Assembly: GCA_000507305.1 (NCBI GenBank)
Contig: DF239303.1
Span: forward strand, 1 to 64,000
DNA: 64,000 nt
Source of the DNA: Breviolum minutum Mf 1.05b.01
Lineage: Eukaryota > Sar > Dinophyceae > Suessiales > Symbiodiniaceae
Direction of reading: 5' to 3'
A model generated the notes under the pieces. That model did not search any database. It was not told the origin of the DNA and saw nothing but the letters and a program-made list of their open reading frames with translations. Below, one piece after another: positions 54,472 to 63,737 of the stretch. The stretch's first letter is position 1. The number at the start of each line of letters is the position of its first letter. Made by a program: the position numbers and the translations under genes.

Positions 54472-54495
54472 TTCGCAGCATTTTTGTGGCTCAAG
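54472..54495 (+). other. possible degenerate spliced-leader relic
   Basis: Resembles the 3' two-thirds of the dinoflagellate spliced leader (CATTTTGGCTCAAG), with one base lost and three inserted; it ends in an exact GGCTCAAG. It lies directly before a coding-like frame. Chance cannot be excluded. Confidence 0.3.
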
Positions 54496-54595
54496 TGACG
54501 GCCCCATTTTTGAACCTCGGGTTGACGGGAACGGTGTCGGGAGCCTCAGGAAGCCTATAGTGACCTTGTTACAACCTGGGCCCCCAAAACGGTAG
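54496..54595 (+). CDS. candidate last exon
   Basis: After GGCTCAAG| the frame reads DGPIFEPRVDGNGVGSLRKP and reaches a stop after 12 more codons. A family B copy follows at 54613. Confidence 0.35.
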
Positions 54596-54612
54596 CTGCT
54601 TTTGGGAAGGAA

Positions 54613-54715
54613 TATCCCCGAAATTTAACATGGAAGCTGAAAATAAGTCCCTGGAGAAGGAAAGCCCATTTGGAAACCATTATTTTTAGGTTCCATGTTG
54701 AATTTCAGGGGTGTA
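54613..54715. repeat. family B MITE
   Basis: CCGAAATTTAACATGGAAGC / GGTTCCATGTTGAATTTCAG. Confidence 0.85.
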
Positions 54716-55358
54716 TGTTGGTGAAAGATTATGATTTGGCCAGATGCGTTGGGTTTCTTGTGTAATTTTACACAGGATGTAACGAATAGGTTTGGTATTT
54801 CAGTATCTCCACTAATTATATATTATGTATAGATTATCGGGATTTCCCTTGCTATCAAGTATGTTAGATACTTGTAAGGATGACCAAATTTACTGGAAGG
54901 TCTTAGTATCATAGGGATGAATACCAGGATCCTAGCCCACCATGGGGAATACCAACACAGATGATTTTAACAGAAAACATTCAGGTAGAATAGGTTGGTT
55001 GGCATTTATTAGAAAATTCCTGCTTCAATTTCTACCACAACATCCCCAAGAACACTACATTGTCCATGATCTATTCATATATACCTATATGATATATGTA
55101 TATACATATTTCGGAGGATATACTACCAGTGAGTTATGAAATCCGAAATTGAAGACAGCTAGTGACCAGTGATGTATTACCACAGGGAAATGTTCATCTA
55201 AAGGGTGGTTAAAGATGGCGATAGACTGTTCTGGGAAACCTTTCCGATAAGGTAATAGCGACTTGCCAATGATTGATTTTCTACCAACAAATTCTTCCTA
55301 AAGACAAGAAGTCAGCAACGTTCTGTAATATAGATATTTGTTTAATGATCATATGTAT
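54716..55358. other. no gene recognised
   Basis: Unique AT-rich sequence. Confidence 0.55.
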
Positions 55359-55466
55359 TACCCACCCTGAAACTAGCATAGCCCCTGAAATCCGAGGGTT
55401 GGAAGATAAGTTTTCCTTTTGGGGCCCGGCCTATTTTCAACTTGCCTTTGCTGTTTCAGGGAGTGT
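55359..55466. repeat. family A MITE
   Basis: CCTGAAACTAGCATAGCCCC start; the right arm lost the TTAG of TTAGTTTCAGGG. Confidence 0.75.
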
Positions 55467-55511
55467 CACTACATGTATATAGCATGTATGTGCATCGTAC
55501 TGAAAGTACAT

Positions 55512-55592
55512 GGCGCAACTCCCAACAGGTGGCAATTTATAAGGGGCCATGATAAACCAATGCATGGGAGTTGAGCCATTTACTTTCCAGGT
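55512..55592. repeat. family J repeat
   Basis: GCAACTCCCAACAGGTGGCA and ATGCATGGGAGTTGA, able to form a hairpin. Confidence 0.7.
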
Positions 55593-55645
55593 TGTCTAAG
55601 TTTCCCTGGCTTAGTACCATGTTGATATTTACCAACCAGAACTGG

Positions 55646-55678
55646 TGACCTTACCGGATTTCTGAACCATCAAACTAG
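55646..55678. repeat. family F fragment
   Basis: ACCGGATTTCTGAACCATCA end only. Confidence 0.55.
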
Positions 55679-55766
55679 TTTTTTTTTACTGGGAGCATCA
55701 AATGGTGTTTTGGGACACAATTTTCCTTCACAAAAAAATCATGGATCAAAAGGATCACAACAAGGA

Positions 55767-55869
55767 TACCCTCCAGGGAACTAACATGTCCCCCCCAAAA
55801 TGGCATTTTGAGTCGATGATTTTCCGAACTTCCCTTTCGGTGGGATATGTGATCCTTCCCTGGAGGATA
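55767..55869. repeat. family C MITE
   Basis: TACCCTCCAGGGAACTAACA start, CTTCCCTGGAGGATA end. Confidence 0.8.
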
Positions 55870-55885
55870 GCTTCACCCAGCTTAG

Positions 55886-55965
55886 GTTCTTTGCTTTTAA
55901 AATCAATGGACGCCTTTGCCGTTGCCAGCAGCTTCCAAAGCGCCGGTTTGGTGGTTCAACCGCAG
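55886..55965 (+). CDS. candidate exon
   Basis: Acceptor CAGCTTAG|GT, donor CCGCAG|GTTTGG. Reads KSMDAFAVASSFQSAGLVVQ. Begins 16 bp after a family C repeat. Confidence 0.4.
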
Positions 55966-56271
55966 GTTTGGGGGGGGGTCCTGGGGTTTGTGTAGACTAA
56001 ATTCCAGTTGAATTTCAATTTGAAGCCCTAAGAAGGCCTAATCTTTAATGGCTATAAGGGAAAGCGCAAGATATATATATATATATACATAGTATATATG
56101 CAGACAGGGGCCAGCAGATATGACATGAATTGCCATATGTGCTGTGGTTGCATGTGCACCTCAACTGTAATGCGTTGCACAAAGCATACTCACCCGATTC
56201 CATTTCCAATATTGGAATTGTTGGTCCAAGAGGGCAATTTTTAAGTTGCCTCCATTCTTAAGATATCTCAG

Positions 56272-56535
56272 GCAAAAAACTCTCCAGGCAACTGGCCTCT
56301 CGCCTCTCCCTTTCGGGAGATTTTAGAGTCGGTGATTTTTACCTTTTCCATGGGGATCTGTCAAAAAGTCCACTGGAGGGATACGGAGTTTGTTCTGCAA
56401 GCCGCACAAATTGTGGAACTGAACGTGTTGACCTTGGCAAGCCTTTTGCAGGTGGTCCCAGTCTCAAGCCTTCGCCGCCAGGCGTTGCGCGTTTCGCTTA
56501 GTTTGTTGCTTGCGACGAACCGGTTGGAGAGATAG
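56272..56535 (+). CDS. candidate last exon, 87 codons
   Basis: Acceptor ATATCTCAG|GCA, phase 0, open to a stop. GC-rich and Leu-rich with DTEFVLQAAQIVELNVLTLA then SLLLATNRLER at the end: hydrophobic helices, perhaps membrane-associated or a helical repeat. Not recognised. Confidence 0.5.
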   Translation, partial: AKNSPGNWPLASPFREILESVIFTFSMGICQKVHWRDTEFVLQAAQIVELNVLTLASLLQVVPVSSLRRQALRVSLSLLLATNRLER

Positions 56536-56817
56536 ATGTTTGTAGGAGGTTGCTCTAGAGAGCTGTGTTATATATATTTGTATATATATATATATTTATG
56601 TATATGTTTCAATATCTATCTCAATATACATACTGTAGATATAGGGGTGTGTGTATGTGTGTGCTTCCTTTTTTGGTTGGTTTGGTATTTCTAGTCATTT
56701 GCCACTTAGGTGTGGCATGCATATTACCTTTTTCGGTACATTGTAGAAGCAACACTCTTTAAATCATATGAACGACATATTCCTACATCAAATCTCTACT
56801 ATTTATAGATGTTGCAG

Positions 56818-57050
56818 CCACTATATATCAAACTAGCAGTTCTCAAAAAACGCTTGGTTAGGAAAGTCTGGTGGCTGGGAAGCATCATTTTCCAAGCACT
56901 TAGGGTACCCAGGTACCCAATGCCCAGCCGAGTCCCGTTCCGACGCCAGGCCCACTCAATGAGGGGTTCCCGGAGCACTGGCTTGGAAATGACCTTGGCA
57001 GGTTCGGCGGATTGTTCAAACGGAAGCGAGGAGAAAGGAGTGGTGGAACC
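56818..57050 (+). CDS. candidate exon, basic
   Basis: Acceptor TAGATGTTGCAG|CCA. Reads PLYIKLAVLKKRLVRKVWWL and stays open with Arg/Ser-rich sequence until a family D repeat. A donor is possible at several GT sites (for example CTTAGG|GTACCC), so the true exon may be shorter. Confidence 0.42.
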
Positions 57051-57059
57051 GGGATTTTT

Positions 57060-57146
57060 TCCATTTCCGAAAATAGGTGTACCCCTAAATCATCCATTTT
57101 AATAGGGTTTTCCATTATAAACCATCCATTTTGGAGTACCCCTAGA
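57060..57146. repeat. family D element, inverted
   Basis: ATTTTAATAGGGTTTTCCAT core, reverse of the copies at 33713 and 58909. Confidence 0.75.
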
Positions 57147-57339
57147 ATCTGAAATCTGAGAAGATCAGCCAAATTTTAGCAAACTTATGCAAAACTTTGT
57201 ACCTAGCGGTTTTTTACAGTGTCAGTGCCAGTCTATACAAAATATACACAAAAAATACGAGCCCAAACTAGGGAACCCACAGGAAAGTCTCAGATTAATT
57301 GGAACAGATAAAAATAAACCGGAGTGAAAGTAGATGGCT

Positions 57340-57422
57340 GGCCACTCCCAAAAAGGTGGCGATTTGTAACGGCCATGATAAACCAATGTATGGGCGTTTA
57401 ACTCCCATCGATCCTTTCCAGG
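57340..57422. repeat. family J repeat
   Basis: CACTCCCAAAAAGGTGGCGA and CATGATAAACCAATGTATGG. Confidence 0.7.
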
Positions 57423-57450
57423 TGGTATACATTCTTCTTCGCTACTGTTG

Positions 57451-57583
57451 CACTATTGTTGATGGTTCAGAAATCCAGCGTTCACCAGTTGAGGTTGGTA
57501 GTTGAAATCCCCATTATTTACAAGGTTTTATACAATAGCCAGGTGGTTGGAAATCGCCGGATTTCTGAACCATCAACGACGTA
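57451..57583. repeat. family F element
   Basis: TATTGTTGATGGTTCAGAAA / GATTTCTGAACCATCAACGA; lies 50 bp before the leader relic at 57633. Confidence 0.85.
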
Positions 57584-57632
57584 TCAGATCATGAAGTCCA
57601 AAAAACCTCCAGGATTTTACCAGGGTTTCTCA

Positions 57633-57653
57633 CCATAGACTGCTTGGCTCAAG
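57633..57653 (+). other. degenerate dinoflagellate spliced-leader relic
   Basis: Sixteen of 21 positions match the dinoflagellate spliced leader without gaps, including the exact last ten bases TTGGCTCAAG and the start CC-TAG. It lies immediately before a GC-rich coding frame, where a leader fixed by reinsertion of a processed mRNA would be. Confidence 0.5.
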
Positions 57654-57780
57654 TTTGCTGGGTTCGTTGGGGGTGCTGAAATCGCGATTCGCTGCCGGAT
57701 TCTCAACCCGAACCGCTGCGGATCCCGGGGGTATCACCGGGGGTGTTTCATTACCGGGGGTGAAGGTGGTTTCCACGGGA
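57654..57780 (+). CDS. candidate 5' exon downstream of leader relic
   Basis: The frame reads LLGSLGVLKSRFAAGFSTRT then Gly/Val-rich sequence to donor ACGGGAG|GTGAGG. GC-rich. No Met is seen at its start, so it is either internal (AG of CTCAAG as acceptor) or a retro-inserted sequence. The Arg/Ser-rich start could suit an organelle-targeting segment. Confidence 0.45.
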
Positions 57781-57805
57781 GGTGAGGATGCAATGAATGA
57801 GGGGC

Positions 57806-57858
57806 CCCAAAAAGGAAAGGATCATCTTCCAAGCATCTGTTAGTTTTAGGGAGGCCAC
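57806..57858. repeat. family A MITE, right remnant
   Basis: AAAGGATCATCTTCCAAGCA then CTGTTAGTTTTAGGGAGG. Confidence 0.5.
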
Positions 57859-58096
57859 CTGGCTTTTGCAAGTCTTGTAAAGTTTCATACTTCCTGCACT
57901 AGTTGCTTTGTTTCTTTTCCTCAGCACTTCTCAGTCTGGTGAATAGCATGAACAAATTATCTTTAAAAAACAAAGCTGCTTTATATGACTTGCAATCACG
58001 TAATATCATGTGATGTGTAACCCACTGTTACCCAATGCTCAGAGATTTATAGAATTGAATCATTCTTTCCTTTGACTTTTCATGTTTTTTCTACAG

Positions 58097-58279
58097 ATAT
58101 TCTCTTCAGGTCTTTCCCCTCAACCAGGAACCGTGCCCTTCCCAGTGGGCAGCGTTCAAACCAATGAGGCTCCCTGAATCATGTCTGACGAAGAGGAAGA
58201 AGAGACTCAGCAGACCAACAAGTTTCTTGGCCAACGGATTTTGTTTTGGCCTGTGTTGAAAGGTAGATTGGCGCACTGA
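58097..58279 (+). CDS. candidate exon; possible start MSDEEEEE
   Basis: Acceptor TTTTTTCTACAG|ATA. One frame gives GLSPQPGTVPFPVGSVQTNE and a stop, and in the same frame an ATG at 58181 begins MSDEEEEETQQTNKFLGQ. Another frame is open to 58260 (LPESCLTKRKKRLSRPTSFL). Coding is likely, the frame is not settled. Confidence 0.35.
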
Positions 58280-58352
58280 AAACTCCCGAAAAGGCGGCTT
58301 ACACTGTAAGGAACCCATGAGGTTTACCAACCAATACATGGGAGTTTAAAGC
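58272..58352. repeat. family J repeat, diverged
   Basis: AACTCCCGAAAAGGCGGC and CCAATACATGGGAGTT. Confidence 0.6.
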
Positions 58353-58676
58353 GTATGCTTTGAAAGTTCTTGGAGGTGACCCATGAAAGAAATATGAAAC
58401 ATTTAACAACTATCAGCAAGTTGTTTTCAAAAATCTCCCAGCCTCACCAGCCGGTCACATCCCTGATTGATACCGTAATTTGAAATGGGTTAGCTGAAAG
58501 GGATGGTATTGGCTGCACATGTCGGAAAAAGCCATTTTTCGCCGATCCCCAAGGATTGTCCTTCCTGAGTTTCACGAAAGGCACGTGGATATAGGTGATG
58601 GGTGGAGCTAAGGTGGAAAAGATGAAGGCGATGGAAATTCCACGGGAAATTTTTGATATTTAAATGATTACGTATA

Positions 58677-58745
58677 GGTGGTGGCAACTCAAATGCATTT
58701 TTATTTTCACCCCGAAACTTGGGGAAATGATCCATTATCAATTAT
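58677..58745. repeat. family G element, left part
   Basis: GGTGGTGGCAACTCAAATGC through GGGGAAATGATCCAT. Confidence 0.7.
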
Positions 58746-58781
58746 CATCCATTTCTTGAGTAAAAAACCATTTGTTGCATT

Positions 58782-58904
58782 TACACCCCTAAAGTTTACC
58801 ATGGAACCTGAGATTACACCCCTGCAAGTCTTCCGTTCACCATCATTTTCCGTTCACCATCATTTTCAGGTCTTCCAGCTGTTAAACTTTCGGGGCTTTA
58901 TATG
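58782..58904. repeat. family B-like MITE with internal tandem copy
   Basis: TACACCCCTAAAGTTTACCA / GCTGTTAAACTTTCGGGG. A 17-bp unit (CCGTTCACCATCATTTT) is doubled inside. Confidence 0.75.
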
Positions 58905-58908
58905 GGTG

Positions 58909-59007
58909 TTTCCAAAAATAGGGGTACCCCAAAATGGATGGTTTATAATGGAAAACCCTATTAAATGGATGATTTGGGGGGAAAACCCACTATTTTCGGA
59001 AACATCC
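58909..59007. repeat. family D element
   Basis: GTGTTTCCAAAAATAGGGGT start, TATTTTCGGAAACATCC end; sits against the end of a B-like copy. Confidence 0.85.
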
Positions 59008-59034
59008 ATATACATTACAACAAAAAACTGCAAG

Positions 59035-59162
59035 GCAAGTCACTGGGACCTGGGTCCCAAACCCCAAACCCCCAGGCACAATGAGCTTCGCCCGGACCTC
59101 TTTGAGAAGATTTTGGTGCTGGCCAGCGATGCGGTAGGGGAATCCAAGGAGCCAACCTGCAG
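59035..59162 (+). CDS. candidate exon
   Basis: Acceptor ACTGCAAG|GCA, donor CTGCAG|GTGTCG, 42 codons. Reads RHNELRPDLFEKILVLASDA. Directly follows a family D repeat. Confidence 0.5.
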
Positions 59163-59208
59163 GTGTCGGTCAGTTGGTGCACCCCGAAGAAATATGAAAA
59201 AATGGTGG

Positions 59209-59318
59209 GGTTTAGTAAGGGAAACTCATACCCAAAATGGCCGAAAAAATCAATTCAGATTACGGATTTATTTCATAAATTGCCCAGTTGTTTGTAAATG
59301 TTTGTTGTTTGGCCCCCG
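59209..59318. repeat. family I repeat
   Basis: Same blocks as 31611 with a longer spacer (ATTCAGATTACGGATTTAT). Confidence 0.75.
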
Positions 59319-59386
59319 GAAAGGTCCCGAAAAAAAGTCAGGTTTTAGGATTTTGTTTTCGTCAATTGCGCATTTTTGAATTAAAG

Positions 59387-59597
59387 GAATTTATATCAAA
59401 CCTTCAATGATGTTCCCGAAGCTGCCAGAACTCAATGAGAACCTCAATCGCATCTCACGCGTCGACCCTTGCATCAGTGGTTGGGCCAACCCCCGAGGTT
59501 CAGAAGAATAAGTTACAAAAGGACATCGCGTATCATATCAAGCAGGCGGGCTGGCGTGGCAAAGCGGTTTTTTGTGAAACTGAACTGAGCTGAGCGT
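59387..59597 (+). CDS. candidate exon(s), two overlapping frames
   Basis: Frame 1, from AAAG|GA to CCGAG|GTTC, reads MMFPKLPELNENLNRISRVD. Frame 2, from TGCCAG|AAC to a stop at 59597, reads SVVGPTPEVQKNKLQKDIAY then GWRGKAVFCETELS. Both look coding. Only one is likely to be used. Confidence 0.4.
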
Positions 59598-59648
59598 GGG
59601 GGCGTTTCAGGTATTTCAGGGTCTCATCTGTTGGCATTTTGGGAAGCC

Positions 59649-59794
59649 TACTTGGAGGATCATCCCATTTAGTAAGTGGTTAGTAACCCCTATTTGTAAG
59701 CCAATTAGGCCATTTGGAAGGGGAATAATCCCATTTAGGGGACTTACTAACCATGGTTATTAACCACTTACTAAATGGGATGATCCTCCAAGTA
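59649..59794. repeat. family H palindrome, 38-bp arms
   Basis: Starts TACTTGGAGGATCATCCCAT; the arms pair over 38 bases with one mismatch. Confidence 0.9.
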
Positions 59795-60149
59795 AGGGGT
59801 CACTGCATAGGTTCCATTCACCACCGATTCACTCACCAGTCTCAGAGTGGTTGACCTGGCTGGGTCGGCCAAATACACACCACAGGACCCCGCAATAGGT
59901 TTTGTACAATGTCCAAACAAAGGACTGGAAAGGAAGCTGCATTATGTATTTGTTGAAAAATTGTTGGATGGTGAAATCATGAGTTATTAACTAGGAAGCT
60001 TTAAACAAATATATACATAGGACATATGTGTATAATTATATTGTTCTATATGTTTATGAGTCATTTAATCTCAAAAGATCTCCCTTGAAGTGGGTTGGTG
60101 CTTTTTGGTGTGATATGTTCCCTCCTCCAACCAATGCTGTGTCCCACAG

Positions 60150-60239
60150 GCCTTGGACACCGATGTGGAGTTCAACGAGCTTATTGGGAAAGGACCCTGG
60201 CAGGCGTGCAACTTTCAGGAAAACTGGCAGCTTAAATGA
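60150..60239 (+). CDS. candidate last exon
   Basis: Acceptor CTGTGTCCCACAG|GCC, 29 codons to a stop, phase 0. Reads LDTDVEFNELIGKGPWQACN. The I-G-K-G part recalls a kinase Gly-rich loop, but the exon is too short to judge. Confidence 0.45.
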   Translation, partial: ALDTDVEFNELIGKGPWQACNFQENWQLK

Positions 60240-60251
60240 CGCCAAAATGAT

Positions 60252-60370
60252 TAGACCCCCAAGATTTTGCCATGTCCCTTGAAAAATAGTGGTTAGTGGT
60301 TGGAAGGCAAGCGCCTTTCCTTCTGAAATGGCCCCTTTTTAGTGGACATGTTCGTTTTTTCGAGGGTGTG
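60252..60370. repeat. family A MITE, diverged
   Basis: GCCATGTCCCTTGAAAAATA / GTGGACATGTTCGTTTTTTC arms. Confidence 0.65.
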
Positions 60371-60445
60371 GACCCCTTTAGACTTTAGGTTGAACATTAG
60401 CAAACTGAGGAGTTGATCGAAATGGAAACCTTTGGGGGATTTTTG

Positions 60446-60564
60446 TTGTTTCCAACAAATGTGGGTTTTCTAAAATGGTGGGTTTCCCCAACAACCATGG
60501 GTTTTCCTACTAAAAATGATCATTTTATGGTGTTTTGGGGGTACCACCATTTAAGGAAACACCC
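60446..60564. repeat. family D element, diverged
   Basis: GTTGTTTCCAACAAATGTGG start, TTAAGGAAACACC end. Confidence 0.65.
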
Positions 60565-60866
60565 AAATAAGTAACGATTCTGTAAACCTTCCCACGTGTT
60601 GAGCCAGCAGTCTGGGCCATGAGATTTTGGGGAATTGACGAAGGGATTTACCTTGATTGACCCAAATGTTTTTTTGTCTAAGGATGCCCCAAAGGGGAAC
60701 TGGTTCAATTGAAAAAAAGACTTGAGCATATGGGAATGCTTAGATGACGTCGGCAATATGGAAAGTGCAGATCCTGTAATTGCGTCTTAAAAGTGGATTA
60801 GGGAAGAGAAATTCCATGCAATTCCTACATCATTCCCATTATATTTTGATATGTTTGTTATATCCC
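60565..60866. other. no gene recognised
   Basis: Nothing seen. Confidence 0.5.
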
Positions 60867-60968
60867 ATAGGATCCATGTATGGAATATTTACCTACATTT
60901 CCTTCTGAATGTGGCCATTTTTCACCTAATGTAGGTAAATAATCCATACATGGATCCTATGGGTATAG
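60867..60968. repeat. family E palindrome
   Basis: CCCATAGGATCCATGTATGG mirrored exactly by CCATACATGGATCCTATGGG. Confidence 0.9.
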
Positions 60969-61018
60969 CCTCAACATAAAGGCTTCATCTTTGTTCAGGT
61001 CAACATCTAAAAAACCAG

Positions 61019-61055
61019 GTTTGCCAGCGCACTTTTTCTTTCGATGGCGTGTCAG
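61019..61055 (+). CDS. possible 37-bp exon
   Basis: Between AACCAG| and a perfect donor CAG|GTGAGA. Reads FASALFLSMACQ. Confidence 0.27.
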
Positions 61056-61350
61056 GTGAGAGGAAACCCATGGAACTACGCAAGACAAATACTACCTCTA
61101 TCATAGGGAATTGACATCATTTTGATTGGCCAGTACAGGTAATTCGGAGTAAAGAAACCAGTACAGTATCATAGATGGAGGAAAAATACGGATATGATAT
61201 ATACTTGTTTTTTGGTATAATATGATGTCATGATATGTGTACAAAATATGATGTAAAATGGTTGCTTTTTTTCCTGCTCATTTTTCATCCTTACCATGAT
61301 TTTGGAAAAACATCCAAGCGTTCCAATGTGGACAGGTCATTGTTGGCAGG

Positions 61351-61421
61351 TCCTTCGCATCATCCGTGACTCATGAGGCAGGGAACCATGGATGGAAGAC
61401 ATCCTTAAATAGATATACTGT
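61351..61421 (+). CDS. possible exon
   Basis: Acceptor CATTGTTGGCAG|G; frame SFASSVTHEAGNHGWKTSLN to donor ATACT|GTAGAT. An alternative frame stops after eight codons (VLRIIRDS). Confidence 0.25.
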
Positions 61422-61519
61422 AGATACCTGGACCCTCCAAGGGGTGCCAAATGGATGGGAGTTGGGGTGCCATGCAGGGTGCTTGTGTATGTGTGTGTGT
61501 GTGTGTTTTGTTTTACTTC

Positions 61520-61626
61520 ATCCCATAGGATTTATGCATGGTATAATTTATACGTTTTATACCTACATGAATGGTTGATGTTGATGGTAAATATAGGTAA
61601 ATACACCATACATGGATCCTAAGGTT
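61520..61626. repeat. family E palindrome
   Basis: CCCATAGGATTTATGCATGG / CCATACATGGATCCTAAGG; a family G copy follows at once. Confidence 0.8.
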
Positions 61627-61725
61627 TCAAAGATATATTTTGATTTTCACCGCGATTCCTGCAAAGATGATCCAAGTTGACAAATATTTTTCGTAGGGCT
61701 GGAAACCAGCAACTAGCATAGATAT
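61627..61725. repeat. family G element, right part
   Basis: GATGATCCAAGTTGACAAAT then ACCAGCAACTAGCA. Confidence 0.65.
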
Positions 61726-61840
61726 TTAGTTGTTTTTTTTAAGAACCGGTTCTGACTGAAACCATTAAAAAGCCAATGAAACAGCATGAAAATTGTTGAA
61801 TCTTGCGACTACACCACACACTTCCTTCTCGGTGTTGCAG

Positions 61841-61896
61841 ATGATTTGCGGTTTGAAACCTTGAGTCTTAGATTAGGATCCGACAACCATGTCAAT
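61841..61896 (+). CDS. candidate 56-bp exon
   Basis: Strong acceptor CTTCTCGGTGTTGCAG|AT and donor GTCAAT|GTATGT. Reads DLRFETLSLRLGSDNHVN. Confidence 0.4.
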
Positions 61897-62097
61897 GTAT
61901 GTTATTTACATCAACAAGCAAACACATACAATCGGTTATATAATATGTATTTGTGTATATATATATTTGTTTTTCCTGATTATAATGTTGTGAATGATCT
62001 AAGGATTTTAGTTGTTTGGGGGATAAGCTCAATCGAATGCTTCGCACCGGTTTTCTGAAAACATCTTTCAAATTTTAATCTTTAACCCATGATTCAG

Positions 62098-62160
62098 GCA
62101 ATGCATGTGGCATTCTTTGATTTGCCCAAGTATCAGGACGTTCGGTGGTCGGGCCAGTAA
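62098..62160 (+). CDS. candidate last exon
   Basis: Acceptor CCCATGATTCAG|GCA, phase 0, AMHVAFFDLPKYQDVRWSGQ and stop. Confidence 0.38.
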   Translation, partial: AMHVAFFDLPKYQDVRWSGQ

Positions 62161-62237
62161 TTTGGATATAGCGATATTGAACGGAACTCGTGAGCTCAAG
62201 ATGGGGGTCATTTCTCGGTTTTTCATTGTACTGTTGA

Positions 62238-62531
62238 TTGTCGTTTGGGATTGCTTCATTCATATCCGGGCTGGCTAAACCTAACAATTTTTGGCTAAAC
62301 TCTTTGACGGAGTACAATTACCTTTACGTGTCAGTTGATTCAGATAGATCTTGGAGCTTCTTATTTGAACTTGGGCTCCTTGATTCTCAGATTAACTTCA
62401 CTGATTTTATTCAATGGTTTCCTGCATGCAGCAGACATTTTTATGACAAGCTGTTGGAAGAATCAAGCAGAGCCAGTCATTGTATCCAGTTGCCACATAG
62501 CTCCACGGATTTTTTGGTTGGAATCATTTAA
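62238..62531 (+). CDS. candidate exon, up to 97 codons
   Basis: Open frame with coding-like composition: AKPNNFWLNSLTEYNYLYVS, then LLDSQINFTDFIQWFPACSR. An internal acceptor GTGTCAG| at 62334 could be the true start. It stops at 62531 or may splice at |GTTGGA. Confidence 0.45.
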   Translation: MSFGIASFISGLAKPNNFWLNSLTEYNYLYVSVDSDRSWSFLFELGLLDSQINFTDFIQWFPACSRHFYDKLLEESSRASHCIQLPHSSTDFLVGII

Positions 62532-62620
62532 AGGCCAGCCTTGGTATGGATCATCCTGGATCCTGCCGCTTTCAAACATAGACTGAAATGCTGCTGCTAT
62601 TTCTCGTGGTGTTTGGTCAG

Positions 62621-62723
62621 ACTTGCCCTAGAGGTTGATCTTGTTGCATTGGAGATGCTTACGTTGGTGTTTGTAGTGGATAGTGTTGCCATGCAAATCA
62701 AACTTGCTGAGCCTGCTGGCTGA
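62621..62723 (+). CDS. candidate last exon
   Basis: Acceptor GTGTTTGGTCAG|A, then LALEVDLVALEMLTLVFVVD and 13 further codons to a stop. Confidence 0.43.
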
Positions 62724-62840
62724 CAAGAAGTATAGTGTTTATTTTTGATTCTTTGAGGATGTCCCTTTCAGAATCTTCCGATGATTGACCCTTCATCAAT
62801 TCTATACCTTCTGGTTTTGAATGGTTTTTCATGTTGAAAT

Positions 62841-63060
62841 ACGCTTCCCATCAAATTCTGGGACTCTAAAGCTGACAAGATGCCTGACACGACAGGAGAC
62901 CTTTCTGATCTACAAGTCCCTGGGTGTTCAGAGCGTTTGAGGGATCTCGGGGTCGGTGGAGCAACCAGCCTCGTGGGCAGCAGCTAGGCCCAGCCTGGTC
63001 GGCGGTCGCCAAGTGGCAAGCCCAGTGGTCTTTGTTTGATGATGTCAGACAGACGTTTCG
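62841..63060 (+). CDS. coding-like stretch, frame undecided
   Basis: One frame has MPDTTGDLSDLQVPGCSERL and stops in SSLVGSS-like sequence near 62986. Another, after GTTCAG| at 62931, has GRWSNQPRGQQLGPAWSAVA. GC-rich compared with its flanks. Confidence 0.3.
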
Positions 63061-63560
63061 ATCAACTTGTTGTTTGTTATTTGCTTATTTGTGTTTTGAT
63101 ACAGTTTTGTTTTGTGAGTTTTTGTAATATTGTCGTATACATAGCTGGTTTGTTTTGCACAGGGCAGTTTCATTGTGTATTTGTTTTATTTTGTGTTTTA
63201 TGTTGTGTTGGTTTGTATTGTTCTGTTATTCTGGTCAGTTTTGTTTTGGTTTGTGTTGTTTTGTTTGCTGTGGGAGTTTGCCGTGTCATGTTGTGGAGTT
63301 ATGACCGGAAAGGACTTACATTACGTATGCATGGTAGAAGACATGTAGAGTATGCATAAGCATATATATTTATATTGATATATATATATATTCTCATCAC
63401 ATGAGCCAAAGCAGAATATAAAGTGGCCAAAGGCACATCAAAAGTCTATCAAGGACATCAAGCATGGCTACAAACATCAAGGCCATGTGTATATATATAT
63501 GCATTTGTACGCATAACATGTAACATGTATATTTCACTTCGGCTATGTGTCGTTTCAACA
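63061..63560. other. T/G-rich then AT-rich spacer
   Basis: TTTTGTTTTG-like low complexity to 63290, then a (TA)n near 63370. Confidence 0.6.
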
Positions 63561-63563
63561 CAG

Positions 63564-63713
63564 GTTTACCTACAAAAAACATTTCCTCCCTGCATATCTC
63601 ACTGGGTTGCCTTGGCCCTCCATGTCTCACTGTGGACCGGCAACGGACGTGTTTGAAACTGAACATCGGACGTTTCTCAGCTGATTCTTTGCGTCAGGAT
63701 GTCCTGGAAGGAG
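63564..63713 (+). CDS. candidate exon
   Basis: Acceptor TTTCAACACAG|GT, donor GGAG|GTTTTG. Reads KNISSLHISLGCLGPPCLTV then FSADSLRQDVLEG. Confidence 0.45.
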
Positions 63714-63737
63714 GTTTTGTTAGTACTCAGACTTCAA

